NCBI GenBank assembly: GCA_021234155.1 | Contig: JAJEKV010000003.1 | Span: 19,206,386-19,270,385, forward strand | DNA: 64,000 nucleotides | Origin: Isoetes taiwanensis | Lineage: Eukaryota; Streptophyta; Lycopodiopsida; Isoetales; Isoetaceae | Direction: 5' to 3' | Shown: piece by piece, positions 36,111 through 48,273 of the stretch | Layout: the number at the start of each line of letters is the position of its first letter | Position numbering within the stretch: position 1 is the stretch's first letter | The notes under the pieces: model-generated | Told to the model about the DNA's origin: nothing | The model's database searches: none | What the model saw: only the letters and a program-made list of their open reading frames with translations | Translations under genes and position numbers: made by a program

Positions 36111-36762
36111 ATCTTATATTATAATGTTATACCGTAAGTGCGTAGTGCATCGAGCCCTAAATTGGGCGGTTGAGATTTAATCTAAAAGAGGTTGAGCTTT
36201 AATCTGATGGCTAAAAGTGGCCCCTTCCCCTTTTCTTAAAAAAGCCCCTCTACACTATTTTCGGACACTTTTATTCCTTTTTTAACCTAAATACCCAGCG
36301 CCTCCTTCTAAATAACCCGTTTCCTCCAAAATCCTGCCTGTTGGATCGATTTGCAGAAGCAGGTGGAGGCCCGTTTCCTCCAAAATCCGGCCTGTTGGGT
36401 CGATTTGCAGAAGCAGGTGGAGTCGGCTGGGGATCTGCAAGCGGTTGCAGGTAGCAGGCGATTTGCAGGTTGCAGGTACAGGCCGGATTTTGGAGGAAAC
36501 GGGCCTCCACCTGCTTCTGCAAATCGATCCAACAGGCAGGATTTTGGAGGAAACGGGTTATTTAGAAGGAGGCGCGGGGTATTTAGGTTAAAAAAGGAAT
36601 AAAAGTGTTCGAAAATAGTGTAGAGGGGCTTTTTTAAGAAAAGGGGAAGGGGCCACTTTTAGCCATCAGATTAAAGCTCAACCTCTTTTAGATTAAATCT
36701 CAACCGCCCAATTTAGGGCTCGATGCACTACGCACTTACGGTATAACATTATAATATAAGAT
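36111..36762. repeat. 650-bp fold-back element
   Basis: The arms run inward from 36,111 and 36,762 and are near-perfect inverted repeats of about 300 bp. They begin ATCTTATATTATAATG and include GTAAGTGCGTAGTGCATCG and GGAAACGGGTTATTTAGAAG. The inner parts carry GC-rich repeated phrases (TTTGGAGGAAACGGG, TTTGCAGAAGCAGG). The central loop is under 100 bp. The outer ends overlap a palindrome (ATTATAAT), so the target duplication cannot be told from the termini. A transcript would fold into a long, almost perfect hairpin. The ORFs at 36,271-36,602 are by-products of the repeat. Confidence 0.85.
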
Positions 36763-38434
36763 AAATATCCAACCCCTATTTAGTGGTGTTAGGTTTGGCT
36801 GCAAAATTCTGTTTTTTTCCATAATTCTTGCATCTAATGGCGTTTCGGGCGTGCTTAGGTTCGTTGGAAAGCTTGTGGTCCACCTTTTTAGTGGTGCTTA
36901 GTTTTATCAGAAACTATTCTATTTTGGGTCAGGATTGGATAATCAATAGATATGGAGATTATGTGAACAACCAAATGGTCTTCGGCAGAGACGCATGCTA
37001 GTTTGACGACCTTCCAGATGGATCCAAACTTAGATTGATGAGCTAATGACAAGGTTATATCATATTGGCATCATAGAGAAGATATCAACGGTCCTTGATA
37101 GCCCCATCTTTTCCTCGTGTCCTCGCTTACTCGATAATCATTCTAGTTTTAGGCCCCTATGTCCTTTGCGCTAAGAGATATGCCTGTAGTGCCTTCCTTG
37201 ATAAGGAATCCTATAATACTCATCTTGAGAGAAGATATTGACAGGCTCTAGCGGAGATAGATATTTAGACTTAACATACAATAAGAATGTTAGGCATTTG
37301 ATGTACTAGAAGCAAGATGTGTGAAATGTGTAAAGTTGTAAACGATAGCCTGTAGTACCTACCTTGGTAGGATATTGAGTATGTGAAACTCATATGGGTA
37401 TAGATGATGTCGAGGATTAATTGGCAGCCTTTGTGCATGTTTGCAGTTTTTGAAGGTATTTAGACACCAACACTTAGTTTCTATACCATACTTATAGTGC
37501 ACTTTTGGGTTTTGGGTTACACTTTTGTATCTTGGCCTCTGTTACAAAATCCTTGTAGTATCAATTCTTCATTTCTTGAATAAGACACAAGAGAGTCGAG
37601 AAACTTACTTTAGGTTCTTCCCACACTCCATTATTAAGGATGTGCATTGTGTGATATATGGCATTCTAGATGGAATTATTCCTATTGAATGTGTAGGAAA
37701 GAGGGGGCGAAGATATTAGGATGATGCCATTGCTTTGCATAAACTTGATGAATTACACAGTTCAGATAGTGCAGAGGATGAGCATTATGAGAGTGAGAGT
37801 ATAGAGGGGAGAGTCTGCATTTATTTCCTCCAAAGAATGGTGATGTGTTTCCATTCCAAGACTACGTTGCTTTGGATTTAGACGTCACACTCTAGCTATT
37901 TCTTGATTGTCTCTCATAGGTGGTGAAGAAGAGCATTAATTTATGTAAGTACCGAGTCTGATTACATATAGCTCAATTAAATTATTTTGGTTATGAGATA
38001 GCTCCCTTTTGAGCTCCTAATGGTTTGTAATTTATTTGTCTCCTAGACCACAGAGTCTATAAGAGAGTGAATAAATCTTACCTTACATTATTATATATCT
38101 ACAAATGAGGAAATAGAGGTTGCTATTCCCCCTGCGCATGTGGGCCCTTTCTCTGATGCTCGACAAGTATAATCCATGATCTTCATGTTGCTTTGATTAG
38201 CACTTTTGATATATGAAGGAGTGCTTGATCCTAGTGTATGTGTACAAAGGCGTATTTTTCGTGTTGAGATGAATCAATCAAGTGTGCGAGGTTCTTCTCT
38301 GAAAATTGAGAGATATCAATCTTTTGGATCTTGCTCATGAGAGCACCATACATACTTAGTACTTCTTTGTCTCGCCATGTTGTGCAGTGACTATTTCATC
38401 TTATGTTGCGGTGTTGTGTCCGCTTGTTATGTAG
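36763..38434. other. intergenic, nothing recognised
   Basis: This is AT-rich sequence. Two phrases around TTTAGTGGTG recur near 36,780 and 36,888. No gene is supported. Confidence 0.4.
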
Positions 38435-38590
38435 AATGGCATGGGGGCAGCAAGAATGGCTAACCCCATGCCATTGTACAACGTCAAGGCAAGAAGAACC
38501 GGATTCTACAGGTTTTGGGGACCCATTTTCCATTCTGGACAAGAATGATCAGAGTATCAGGCAAGAACACAGACCCACTTGCCTTGACGT
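38435..38590. repeat. two hairpins upstream of TMEM18
   Basis: AATGGCATGGGG (38,435-38,446) pairs with CCCCATGCCATT (38,464-38,475). ACGTCAAGGCAAG (38,481-38,493) pairs with CTTGCCTTGACGT (38,578-38,590). Both stems are perfect at 12-13 bp. They may be a small inverted-repeat element in the TMEM18 5' region. Confidence 0.6.
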
Positions 38591-38795
38591 ATAAGTGTGA
38601 TGTTGTGAATGAAGTTGTCTTGGCTTGTAAATTGTAACATTCTTCTTGTGGTTTTTCCATTGGGGAAAATGTGAGCGAAAATAGGGCAATAGAAATACCA
38701 TTCAAATAGTTAGCGATATATCGCAATAAAATGTGCCTCGAATACCCACATTCGTCCGTATTTTCGCCGGTTTTCATGAAAGCAGTTCCGCACTG

Positions 38796-41039
38796 ATGGA
38801 AGGTAAGTCTTGCTCGATCTGTCCCTTTAATTTGATGCTGAGAATTGAGGTGTTTTTATTTCTCAGGACTGGATGAAAATGTTCCTGTCAAAGAGATTTC
38901 ACCCCTGGATGCTCTTGGCGCATTTATTGATGCGACAATAGGGCAGATCGGAAAACACTGGACTTATCAAAATGGGCCGAGGAGTGCTTATACGGGCATA
39001 AAAGAATCCATTCTTGGTTTTGTTCATGCTATAGACTGGAGTGTAAGTAGCTTCTTTTTTATAGTCAGCTGTAGTGTTAGCATTTTTTTAGTAAAAGTTC
39101 AGATTTCAGGCAGTATTATTTTCTCGTATTTTTTATTATGGATGCCGGAAGCTAATCTCGGGCTTGCATTTTGATATGTGTTGCTGACTTATAGAAAATA
39201 ATAGACAGTAGATTTGATTTATTTAACATTTTCGAAGCTTGATTTGATTAGCTTTGAGTTGAACTAATGGGAAAACCTTTGCGTAGGAGCCATGGATAAT
39301 TGCTCTTATTGCGTTCCATATTTTACTTTTCACATTGGCCGTCAAAAGGAGGAGCTCTACGACTACACAAATGGCTTTGTTTCTTTTTGCAAGTGAGAAA
39401 TTAGAACCTCAAGTTTACAGTTGCTCATATTAGGATTGTTTTCCTACTTTCCATGCTTATTATAAAAGGGACAAGATTTCATGGTAATGCATTAGCATAC
39501 CTTAAGCTAATTTAGTTTATCTGATCAATAGTTGGAAAAGTAAGGCTGAATATGATATTGTGGCTATAAGTTCCCAAGATGCGTGCATCTTATAATTCGA
39601 TGCTTAAGATGTACATATGGCGCATTGACACGCATCTTATATCAGATGCATCAAGCTTCCTTTTTTTCCCCTTTCTTTTCTGTTTTGCTAAAAACATGAG
39701 ATCTTCTAAGGGTTTATGATATCCGAGATGCAGTGTTTGTCCCTAAAACCCCCTTGCAATGCACAAATCTTGTTTTAGGCCCTCTGCAGCAGTTCAAAAA
39801 CTCCTTTGCTCCCGTTCCGGTTCTTTAGCAGGTTTGTTTGGAGGGAGGGAGGTTCTTTAGCAGGTTAGGTAACAGGGAGTTTCAATAGCAGTGCCTATCA
39901 GGGCCTGGAGGTTATGTTCTGTAGCAACTGCAGGTTCTGGAGGTTAGGTACAGGTTGGAGTTCATTTGGAGAGATTCTAGGTGGAGCAGGGTTTATCTGT
40001 TACTATAATTTAAGGCTGCTATAGATGAAGGTATTCTCAATAATTTTTAAATTTTTGCAAGATGCTTCGATGCTTTAGATGCTCTCGATATGTCACATCT
40101 GACGTATCTCTCTTAAGATGTGTTTAAACTGGTTACATTGTTCTTCCTGACCAATGGTCAAATTTTATCAGTGCAAAATCTTGACCCTGTGAAAGTTAAA
40201 AAAAGAAGTACAGAGATGCTTTTGTCATAGATGATATAGAAGAAATTTCAGCAAAGCATTGACCATAAGATAAAGGTATAGAGAGCACCACTGTAGAATA
40301 TATCTTAAACAGAGGGCTGATATATTGCTTTGGAGAAATAAATATTATAAATCTAACATTGTTGGGCCTTCGCTTGGCAACAAGGAGGTCTCTTCTGAAG
40401 GCATCACGATATATCTAGAAGCACGTGTATATATCATTGTTTAGACTGCTCTTGGCAAGCACACACGTCTAATTAAGCTTAAGTTGAAATCATAGACCAT
40501 TTAGAACTTTCTATAAAGTGCATTTTGTAAGGGTTGGTGGTGATGTGTGTTGTATGTCCCTATGCATCATGAAGCTAACGGCATCCATATTATGGCAGTG
40601 CTTGGGGTATTCTCAGCAGAGATGATAAATAGTTTTTTGGCACGGCATTGTGCACGGTTTGCTTCCCAGCAGTATTTTGATTTTGATGGAGTGTTTATAT
40701 CTACGTTGTGGTCAGGCCCACTTCTCTTGATGTCGACAATGATTCTGGTATGTACATATTGATAAAAGTTCTTTCAACCCGTATTTCTGTTTGTTTTGTT
40801 TCTTAGGCGAAGATCATTCTAGGCAGGATCTTTGTTCGTATCAATTTTGTAAACTGCAGTTATTAAGAACAAGTTTTGAGTTCAAGTGTTTGACATGGCA
40901 TGCCCTTCAATTCCCATTTAATGTTATAGCTACCTTAATGCAGGCAAATAGCCTCTTCTCTCTGTCTGGGCTCCTTGTCAAGTGGAAAAAAGCTGAACTC
41001 CGTTATCGTGCTCGAATGGCTCAAAAGAAGCCGCTATAA
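38796..41039 (+). CDS. TMEM18: TMEM18 homologue, three-pass membrane protein
   Basis: This intact spliced gene encodes 177 aa (Arabidopsis TMEM18 is about 163). Exons: 38796-38802, 38867-39042, 39287-39392, 40599-40747, 40944-41039; introns are GT-AG and phases agree. The first coding exon is only seven bases (ATGGAAG). Residues 55-61 read VHAIDWS, the family signature before helix 1 (EPWIIALIAFHILLFTLAV). Helix 2 is MALFLFAMLGVFSAEMI. The conserved QQYFDFDGVFISTLWSGPLL leads into helix 3. The C-terminus is basic (VKWKKAELRYRARMAQKK) with a nuclear-localisation look. Animal TMEM18 sits in the inner nuclear membrane and binds DNA through this tail. Plant orthologues are small, single-copy and poorly studied. 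Intron 3 is 1.2 kb. The start is chosen because the seven-base exon has the only ATG giving the full N-terminus. Confidence 0.93.
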
Positions 41040-41519
41040 GCCAAGGCATTTTTTGGATATGTGTCCTGTTACTGCAAAGAAGAAATTAATTTTGATGCTC
41101 CTGCAGAAAGAGTATAAAGTCTTTAGCCACTTGATTAACTTTTTGAAAGGAATAGTGAATGCTAGCACTTCTTCTTGGCTTGAGCTCCTCTCTGAGTATA
41201 TAACTGGAAGCAACTGTTATCAGCTACAGAAAATTAAGAGAATGACATCTAAACAGTACAAGGAGACAATTGGTCCAGCTCGTTTTAGTCAAGTTTCTCT
41301 TATGGTAAACACTCGGTTCATCCAAAAACATGAACATCAGGCAAGATCCTGATCATATAATCGAGCATGTAAGGATTGTAAGGCATCAATTCTAGGAGCA
41401 TCTTCTCACTACTTAGCTGCGTATAAGGACCAACATGATTTAGAGATGAGGAAGAATCTATCTTAGATGTACAAGGAAATAAGTGGCTCCTTATTTCTAA
41501 ACTATGTTGGTCATGACCT
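41040..41519. other. 3' region of TMEM18
   Basis: This probably holds the TMEM18 3' untranslated region. No clear polyadenylation signal or further gene is placed. Confidence 0.4.
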
Positions 41520-42494
41520 AGCTAACGCATGGGTTCCATTGTGCTAAAACAATGGGCAGTTTATATTCCATACGAAATAGATGATTGTTACATTGAAAGC
41601 ACTCAAATTCAGATGATAGATTTACAAGGTCATATAACATAAAACCTATGATAATAAGAACAGAAGGTCGAAGGTTGCATTGTATAATTCTATAAGAATT
41701 GGCATGGGATTGGAAGAGTTGAAACCCACTGGGTGCCTCTCTAGAACCTCCCAAGAACCTCCCAAAAATAAAACTAGAACTAAGAACATATCTCTTCCTG
41801 CCTAAATCAAGGACTTGTAACCTCTAAAATGTAGAAGATAAAGGACAACAGACCATAGAGGACAAATCCTCCATATCTGCTATTGACAATTGTCTCATAA
41901 AACAATGTTATTGTAGCATGATGGGCTAACGAAACAAGATTTGTGCATACAGTGCTTTGAGGCCACCTTTTACTTTTTGCTCCACTGCTTCGTTCCAATT
42001 AGAAACTTCCACTAATATCCTCTACAAGCTCACCTTGATAATAGAACTTTAAATGATCAGTCTTGTTTGCCCCAGACACGAGCACTTTGGTTTTATGCAT
42101 ATTAACTTGCATGCCTTGTACACCACAAGATAATGAAAGCGCATCCAAATAACGTTGCAACCCCGTGTGCTTCTAAATAGCAATATCACATTGTCGGCAT
42201 ATAAAAGAAGCATAAGAACATACGTATTTATAAGCGTTCCACCCGCCCGAGTATTATTTAACTGCTTTCCAGGCGGTGCTAGGCGGTTGACAATTGGTTT
42301 TGTTTTGTCAGCCACCTGGTAGGGATATAACTCAGTGGTAGAGTGTCACCTTGATGTGGTGGAAGTCATCGGTTCGAGCCCGATTATCCCTAAACCTTCT
42401 CTCGCATTCCATTCATTCCCTCTAACTCTGGACTGATACGGATGGGGGGACCAATTAGGTCATTAGATTACATGGCATTTCTTGCTTTCCCCTC
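41520..42494 (-). pseudogene. LINE (family B) 3' part, minus strand
   Basis: On the minus strand, about 42,280-42,170 reads GGTLINTYVLMLLLYADNVI, a reverse-transcriptase YADD motif with N at the last position. It is followed by thumb and C-terminal frames continuing to about 41,520 (KPKCSCLGQT, then RSSGAKSKRWPQSTVCTNLV). Upstream the protein is interrupted by a tRNA-like insert (42,321-42,392) and by the LINE at 42,495-44,757. It then continues at 44,758-45,213 and, beyond the giant transposon, at 57,997-58,110. Confidence 0.75.
42321..42392 (+). tRNA. chloroplast-type tRNA-Val sequence, anticodon GAT (from GAC)
   Basis: The 72 nt fold as a tRNA: acceptor AGGGATA/TATCCCT, D stem CTC/GAG, anticodon stem TCACC/GGTGG with loop TTGATGT, T arm ATCGG-TTCGAGC-CCGAT. 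It closely matches my recollection of plastid trnV-GAC, except that the anticodon reads GAT. All stems are intact, with an A-T to G-C change in the T stem. It sits inside LINE sequence, as does the second copy at 58,620, so it is most likely a captured plastid piece and not an active gene. Confidence 0.7.
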
Positions 42495-44757
42495 GAACCT
42501 TTTGGCGCAGAGTGCTTTGAAGGCCAGCCCGACCCTCTGGGGGACATCACCCGGGCGGTGGGAGATTTTTTGCGGCGGCTTTATGACGGCCAGGGACAGC
42601 AGTATGCCCATACCCCCAGGATGGCCCCCATTGGTTTCGTGGAGGAGGATGTTGAGGAGGGCCCGCAACGGGCCGGCTAATGGGAAGGGTGACCTCGATG
42701 GTATGCGGCCGAGTTACTCAAATGGGCGGCGGCTTGTGCCGGTCCTCACTACCCTGTTCAACAGAGCATTGCAGGAAGGTCTCCCCCGACAATGGACCAC
42801 AAGCAGGGTTGTTCCCATTCACAAGGCGGGCGACCCACTTTGTCGTCCAACCACCTGGGACGATCATGGTCACTTCGATTTGCCAAAGCGTTATCGGCAT
42901 TCTCGGCGGCGATTGACCGGCCAGGCGGCGGCGGCAGATGTCGCGAGCCCTCACAGGCGGGCTTTAGACCCCGCCACTCAACGATTGACCATATCTTTAC
43001 TGCGCGGGCGATTGAAGGCAGCCGGAATCATCGGCCGAGGACTTGTATTGCCGCTTTGTGGACTTAGCGAAGGCTTTTGATCTGGTTCCCCGGGGAAAAG
43101 GCGTGGGCTAGCTGCATCAAGCTGGGGCTCCTCCGCTGCTGTGCGAGAATGCCATATCAAGGTTGTATGAGAGTTGTTTTGGCATGATGCGTACCGGCGG
43201 GCCAAGCATTCACCGGTAGTATCGGGGGTCGGCAAGGTTGCCCCTCTCGCCAACACTTTTTGGCCTCTACATTGTCGATTAGAGCCCCGCTTAATGAGCA
43301 TGGGGGATGGCATCGGCTTTTGCACCGGGTCATCCGCCCGGCTCATCTATGCGGACGATGTTGGCCCGCCGCCCACACCCGAAGCTATGCGGTCTCACAC
43401 GGGCGCCCTAGACACATTATGCAATGGGCTCTGGGACATGCATTGGCGTGAATCGGCCAAGACTAGGGTGGTTCTCATATCCTCTTCACGTCACCCCATG
43501 CCTCCTGCACTCACATATCGGGGACAGCCTGTGGACGTCACGCCCACCTACAAGTATCTAGGGGTGGAGTTCCCTTCCTCGCTCTCTATTTGGGGCGTCT
43601 ATCCGCTATGGGTGTGACAATTTGGTGGAGCTTTATGCCATCGTGCGAGAAACAGTCATCGTGCGAGCTCTATGATTGGGGCCATCGGTCACATACATTC
43701 GCACCGGTCGAGAGCTGTCATACATTCAGACGGGTCGAGGTTTGGGGCCCGGTCGTCTCTTTGGCGACATGGAATGACTTGGAGCAGGTGCAGAAGGCAT
43801 TTTTGGCACGGGCACTTGGGGTGAAACCTTCAGGCCCCTATCGATTCTCGCTGCGGCGGATTCTTGCCGGGCAGCCCTTGATAGACACATCGTCTATTTT
43901 CAGAAAGTGGTTACTATGGGTGATGCTCGGCTCCGCGACTTGGCTTACTAATCGCGGGCAATGAGTCCGCAGCGGCTTAGGGCCTGTTGGAGGGGTAAGA
44001 GAGATCAATGGTTCGCCAGATGGAACGTGCAGGAGCACAGATGCATGCAGGTGGACACAGCGGCCGATCGTGACAGCCTGCCTAGGGGAGTACCTAGACG
44101 CTTGTTTCCTTGGCAAGCCGGGACCCCCCGCTCTAGAGCAGGTCAAAAAACGCCCATTACAAGGAGCACATTAACCCCGTGTTATCCGGGGCCCACAGCT
44201 CTACCTGCGTTCCCGCTCCCCGAAAAGCCGCCAGACTCATTGCCTCCATTCGCGCAGGTGCCCACCATCTTCGCGATCGAGGCGGCGCGGTGGATTGGGA
44301 GCCCGTCGGGGCGAACTCTGTCGGTCTTTGTCAAGCGGGTGCCATTGAGGATGAGTCTCACACTTTCGAGTTGCCCGGCGTTGATCGGATCGGGCGGATC
44401 ACGCTCCCCTTAGTGCGGCGGACTTGCCCTTACATTTGCCGATGAACACACCGCCGATGCGTGCCACCGGGTCATTACATTTGAGGTCTTGGACCTGCGA
44501 GGTCACCTTTTCCCCGGCTGCTTTCGCTGATTAGGCATCGCGAGTGCGGTGCATGATCTGTATATATTTGGGTGTTTACGCATTTTGTATGTTAGTTTGT
44601 CGGCAGGTGATTGCCGCCACGTTTTTCCCTCGAAAACCCCCGGGCGAGGGATTTTTTAATCCGGCATAAGAATCTTGCTTGCGTTTTTGTATTGGGTCCC
44701 ATAGACCGATTGGTCTCCGTGGACGATAAAAGTACCTTCCTTCCTTCCTTCCTTCCT
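42495..44757 (+). pseudogene. LINE (family A), most complete copy
   Basis: This is a non-LTR retrotransposon with reverse-transcriptase landmarks in shifting plus-strand frames. VPVLTTLFNRALQEGLPRQW appears near 42,740-42,800, then VVPIHKAGDP, then QAGFRPRHSTIDHIFTARAI (about 42,955-43,015). VDLAKAFDLVPR lies near 43,059-43,095 and RLIYADD (active site) at about 43,340-43,362, followed by YKYLGVEF. The C-terminal region (43,700-44,420) matches the fragments elsewhere. The 3' end has GGTCTCCGTGGACGATAAA and a (CTTCC)n tail at 44,733-44,756. It is GC-richer than its surroundings. Many frameshifts make it inactive. It inserted into the family B LINE between CCCCTC and TCCCTAGCC. Confidence 0.85.
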
Positions 44758-45213
44758 CTCCCTAGCCAGTTCAGTTTGTGACCTGTATTGCTTGCAGCCC
44801 AAAGATTTTTTTTTTTTTGTCCCTCTAACTCTGGACTGGTTACGGATGGGGGGACCAATTAGGTCATTAGATTACATGGCATTTCTTGCTTTCCCCTCTC
44901 TCTAGCCAGTTCAGTTTGTGACCTGTATTGCATGCAGTTAGTTGCTTGCAGCCCAAAGATTTTTTCTGTCCACCATATCAAAAGCCTTGGAGAAGTCAAC
45001 AAAGGCAGCATATAGGGGTTTCTTTTTTCCAACAACAGAATCTATCATTGCACACATAGTGATCAAATGGTCAATAATGGACTTTTGGGTCTGAATCCAA
45101 CTTGTCTCACTACTCTAGCATTATTATCCTCAGCCCACATACTAATTTTTGAATCCAGAATGACTGCAAAAAGTTTAGCATATAAACTACTAATTATGAT
45201 CATTCGATAATTA
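44758..45213 (-). pseudogene. LINE (family B) middle part, minus strand
   Basis: The minus strand from 45,213 to about 44,960 corresponds to the RT palm (KISMWAEDNN, then a broken VDFSKAFDMV-like segment) seen intact at 59,153-58,755. A 78-bp block (CCTCTAACTCTGGACTGG onward) occurs both at 42,418-42,494 and 44,821-44,897, so the LINE carries a local tandem duplication, with the family A LINE at its junction. The sequence stops exactly at 45,213, the left edge of the giant transposon. Confidence 0.75.
45210..45213. repeat. ATTA target duplication, left copy
   Basis: ATTA precedes the left terminal inverted repeat. The same ATTA follows the right terminus at 57,997-58,000. The unoccupied paralogous LINE at about 59,125-59,140 has CGATAATTAGCTGG with ATTA only once. 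Confidence 0.8.
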
Positions 45214-45244
45214 AACCATCATTAAATTAAATTGGGATTATGTC
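45214..45244 (+). repeat. left terminal inverted repeat of the giant transposon
   Basis: 31 bp from AACCATCAT to GATTATGTC; partner at 57,966-57,996, with two mismatches at positions 10-11. Confidence 0.85.
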
Positions 45245-45538
45245 TTAATTTTGGGACAAATTTCATATTGTATGTTTTTTATAGCATATTCAAATTCACA
45301 CAAACCACCTCAAAAGTATGAAAATGTAATCTCATATTATTTACAAAATAGTCAATATTTCATAATATAGCACCATATCATAAAAACGTGATAAAAAAAA
45401 TTTACATAGTTATTCAACTTTTTTCAAGCAACCCCAATGATATCATAGCCTTCTTCCTGACATCCTGAGGTATTATAATTCTCGCGTTTCTAGCTGGAAT
45501 AGTGTTTGGAGTCCATGAGTACAAAACACTTTCATAGT

Positions 45539-48273
45539 CTAGCCAAAGATCAGGATCACTTTGGATTTCTCCTCCATCTCTTTGTCCAACAATGAAAGTA
45601 CCTTTCTTTTATCCGACACGTTGGTCAACCGGGTAATTGGCCACCACCATTCTACCCGCACATGGTTGAAGTTAATATTACCTTCTTCTTTGCAAATATC
45701 AGAGATTGTGAACCCCAACCACACTGGATATGTATCTAAATCTGCTGGCTTTACTAATAAAAATTGGTGGCATTCCAAGTCAGTGGAAGGTTCATAAGCA
45801 TCCATGCCTAGAAACTTTAGCCTATTGTTCTTAGGACCAACATAGTGTTTGTCAGAAGGAGGAGGAGCATATTGCTTGCGAATGCTACTAACAGTGTCAT
45901 CAACATCCTCAGCATCTGCTAAGGTTTTCCACCTAGTTTTTGGCAATCACCCTTCTTTCAATTCATCTGAGGATGTGTCTATCTCCCCCAACAGGTTAAT
46001 TACCTTCTTCCAGTAAGCCACCAAGGCACGGTTGGTGTCATCTGGATTGGTTTGCCAATGCTTTATATAGTCCTGGATTCCTTCCTTAGTCAATCCCAAT
46101 TGCTTCACTTCTTCAGTAGGTTTTAGAGCTTTTGGTCGACCTGGAGGTATCATAGGCTTGCCATTCTCATCTCTACGCCATATTTCCTTCCCTCCTCTCC
46201 ACTCCTCCTCTGAAGGTCTCATCTTCCATTGGAAGATTGGAATCCCATCTCTCACCCAAAAAGTGAACTGCAGAGGCCTGGAATGACCTTCAAGATCCAA
46301 TGTATAACCATCCACAAAGCTCTTCCAATCGGGCACTTCTTCTATGAGAGAAGCATAGGGTTTGGAGTAGTGCATTCATGCAAGATTTCCATTAGCCTAG
46401 GAAAGTTGGTCCTTGTCTCACTGCTTCAATTATACAACTATATTTGCCAAATAATGCATCCACATCCTCATGGGTATGTCCGGGCATAAGAAACCCTAAA
46501 TTAACTCTTTCAAATATCCCCACAGCTGTTAAGTAGGATAGGAAAGAAAACATCCACCTGTTCTTATTTTGGCCAGCACAATTACCAAGTTGCAAGAGGA
46601 ACCTTTTGGGTAGATCTTGAGCTCTAGCACGTGAAGTTGAAGCTCCAACATGTTCACTAGACCCATGCTTCCTAAACCTTGCCTTGCTGAACTTTTCAAT
46701 ATTGTTAGGGTTTCCATTTAACAATGCTCTATGTAGTGCCTGGCTAGCTGTAGGGTCCTGGAGGTGACCATTGTATCCATTTTCATAGTTTTTCAAACAC
46801 CTCATGATACTCCCAATATGAAAATCTGGACCATCACTCTACAACTCCAAACTAAAATGGCCATAGTAGGTTTGAGTCTGCCCATGCAGGATTGCCCCAG
46901 TCATTGAGATCTGTAAAGGGTATGATCTTCCACATGACTTTGGTATGTACTTGAATTGTGGAAGACAAGTCTTTTGCTGGTCCATCTTGTCATGTATAAT
47001 ACATAAATAGTTATTAGGTTCCAATGCAGATAAAGTCCTCCACATCCAATAACATGATCTACATGATAGTTGATCAGTCATATGGTCCTTCATATGCTCC
47101 CTTATCCTAGCCCTTTGACTAGGTTGCACAGTCTTATCAAGAGTCTCCTTCAACTTAGCACATAAATTGCACTTTGCAAAGTTGTTTGAAGTTGCTATGG
47201 TGACACGATTGAAATGCTTCTTCCATAGCCTACTAAAGCTAGGCTGGGATATTGGAAGAATTCCCAATTCTTGAAGTAGGGAATTCACTTCTTCCAAAAT
47301 ACTCTTTTGAGTACAATGTGATGGTAACCTTTCCTCAACAACTGATCTTCCCTTTTCATCCCTTCTGCTTTTATGTGGCATACACTCTGCATTATTTTTC
47401 AAATATCTCCTTGGCAGCCAAGATCCTAGCTGTTGGTCTCAACAAACCATTATTTCCATGTAAAGCTATCCTGTTCCCCTCTGCCTATTTTTTTTGCCAA
47501 TTATGCCATGAAGAAGTTGGAATTGCATGGATATTCTGCCATGCTTTTTTACATATCCATTTGCCTAGCAAAGGGTATCTTTTTCTGTTTGGGTTTCTTT
47601 CATCCTGAAGTGCATGCTCGAAGAGTGTGTACACGTAGGTCCTCCTCTCATCAACAGTATACTCTTGAAAAGTGGCTCTTGCTTCCACCAATTGTTCTAT
47701 TATAAAGAATTGCATACAACCACTCCAACAACACTCTGAGCCCCTAACCTTCACCGTTGTCTCATGTTTGGTGTCACTAATCAACTTGGCTCTTTTGCGA
47801 GGATAATGTCCGGCAACTGATACTACTCCCCTTTTGCCTAGGTTTAGAGTTCCAACTGCCAATGGATCAATATCAAGACAATCATTGTCCCCAACAACCT
47901 CAGGCTCTGGAAAAATATAATCCTCCACAAATTGAACACTACTTATAGGCCATGCCATGATGCAAGAAACCTCCATTTGCTTGACACAACCAAAACATTC
48001 CTTGTCACCCAAACCTTTACCTTTCCAGTTATCTTCCAACAAAGAAATTGCAATACCAATATTGTCTTCCCCTAGTCTTTCATCATTAACAGCTTGACCA
48101 GAATCTGCTAGCACAATGACTCCTTGGCCTACTATTTCCTTGTTGCACTTGTGCATGATTCTCACCTTCTTGTTCCTCCATTGCACCCTACTATGGAGGG
48201 CTAATTGTTTTTCTTCAACATTCTTGCTAGGAGTTGTTTTTTCATTGAAATTGCTCTTTTCAATATGTTGCAC
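45539..48273 (-). pseudogene. DUF7869-type transposase-like protein (broken)
   Basis: Minus-strand blocks in order: 48,273-47,485 (262 codons; LALHSRVQWRNKKVRIMHKC, then ECCWSGCMQFFI with a paired-Cys motif); 47,402-46,839 (CNLCAKLKETLD, DHMTDQLSCRSC, then IIHDKMDQQKT); 46,805-46,392 (LQLGNCAGQNKNRWMFSFLS, then LGFLMPGHTHEDVDALFGKY); 46,375-45,947 and 45,946-45,539, acidic and Trp-rich. The DKMDQ, NCAGQNKNRW and GHTHEDVD elements are the signature I associate with DUF7869, a domain found in transposon-like genes of plants and animals. Family members usually have Asp before NC; here it is Gly, which may remove a catalytic residue. TAG stops and at least one frameshift separate the blocks. It is the only transposase candidate in the element. 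Confidence 0.75.

Noticed and set aside
36271-36602. Three overlapping ORFs of 74-83 codons read as genes
   Set aside because: They come from the inverted arms of the fold-back element and repeat each other on both strands.
40975-41352. 125-codon ORF overlapping the end of TMEM18
   Set aside because: It is in another frame than the conserved TMEM18 last exon and continues only into the 3' untranslated region.
42321-42392. Functional nuclear tRNA-Ile (anticodon GAT)
   Set aside because: The body is plastid trnV-like and lies inside LINE sequence with a sister copy still reading GAC, so a C-to-T change in a captured tRNA is simpler.
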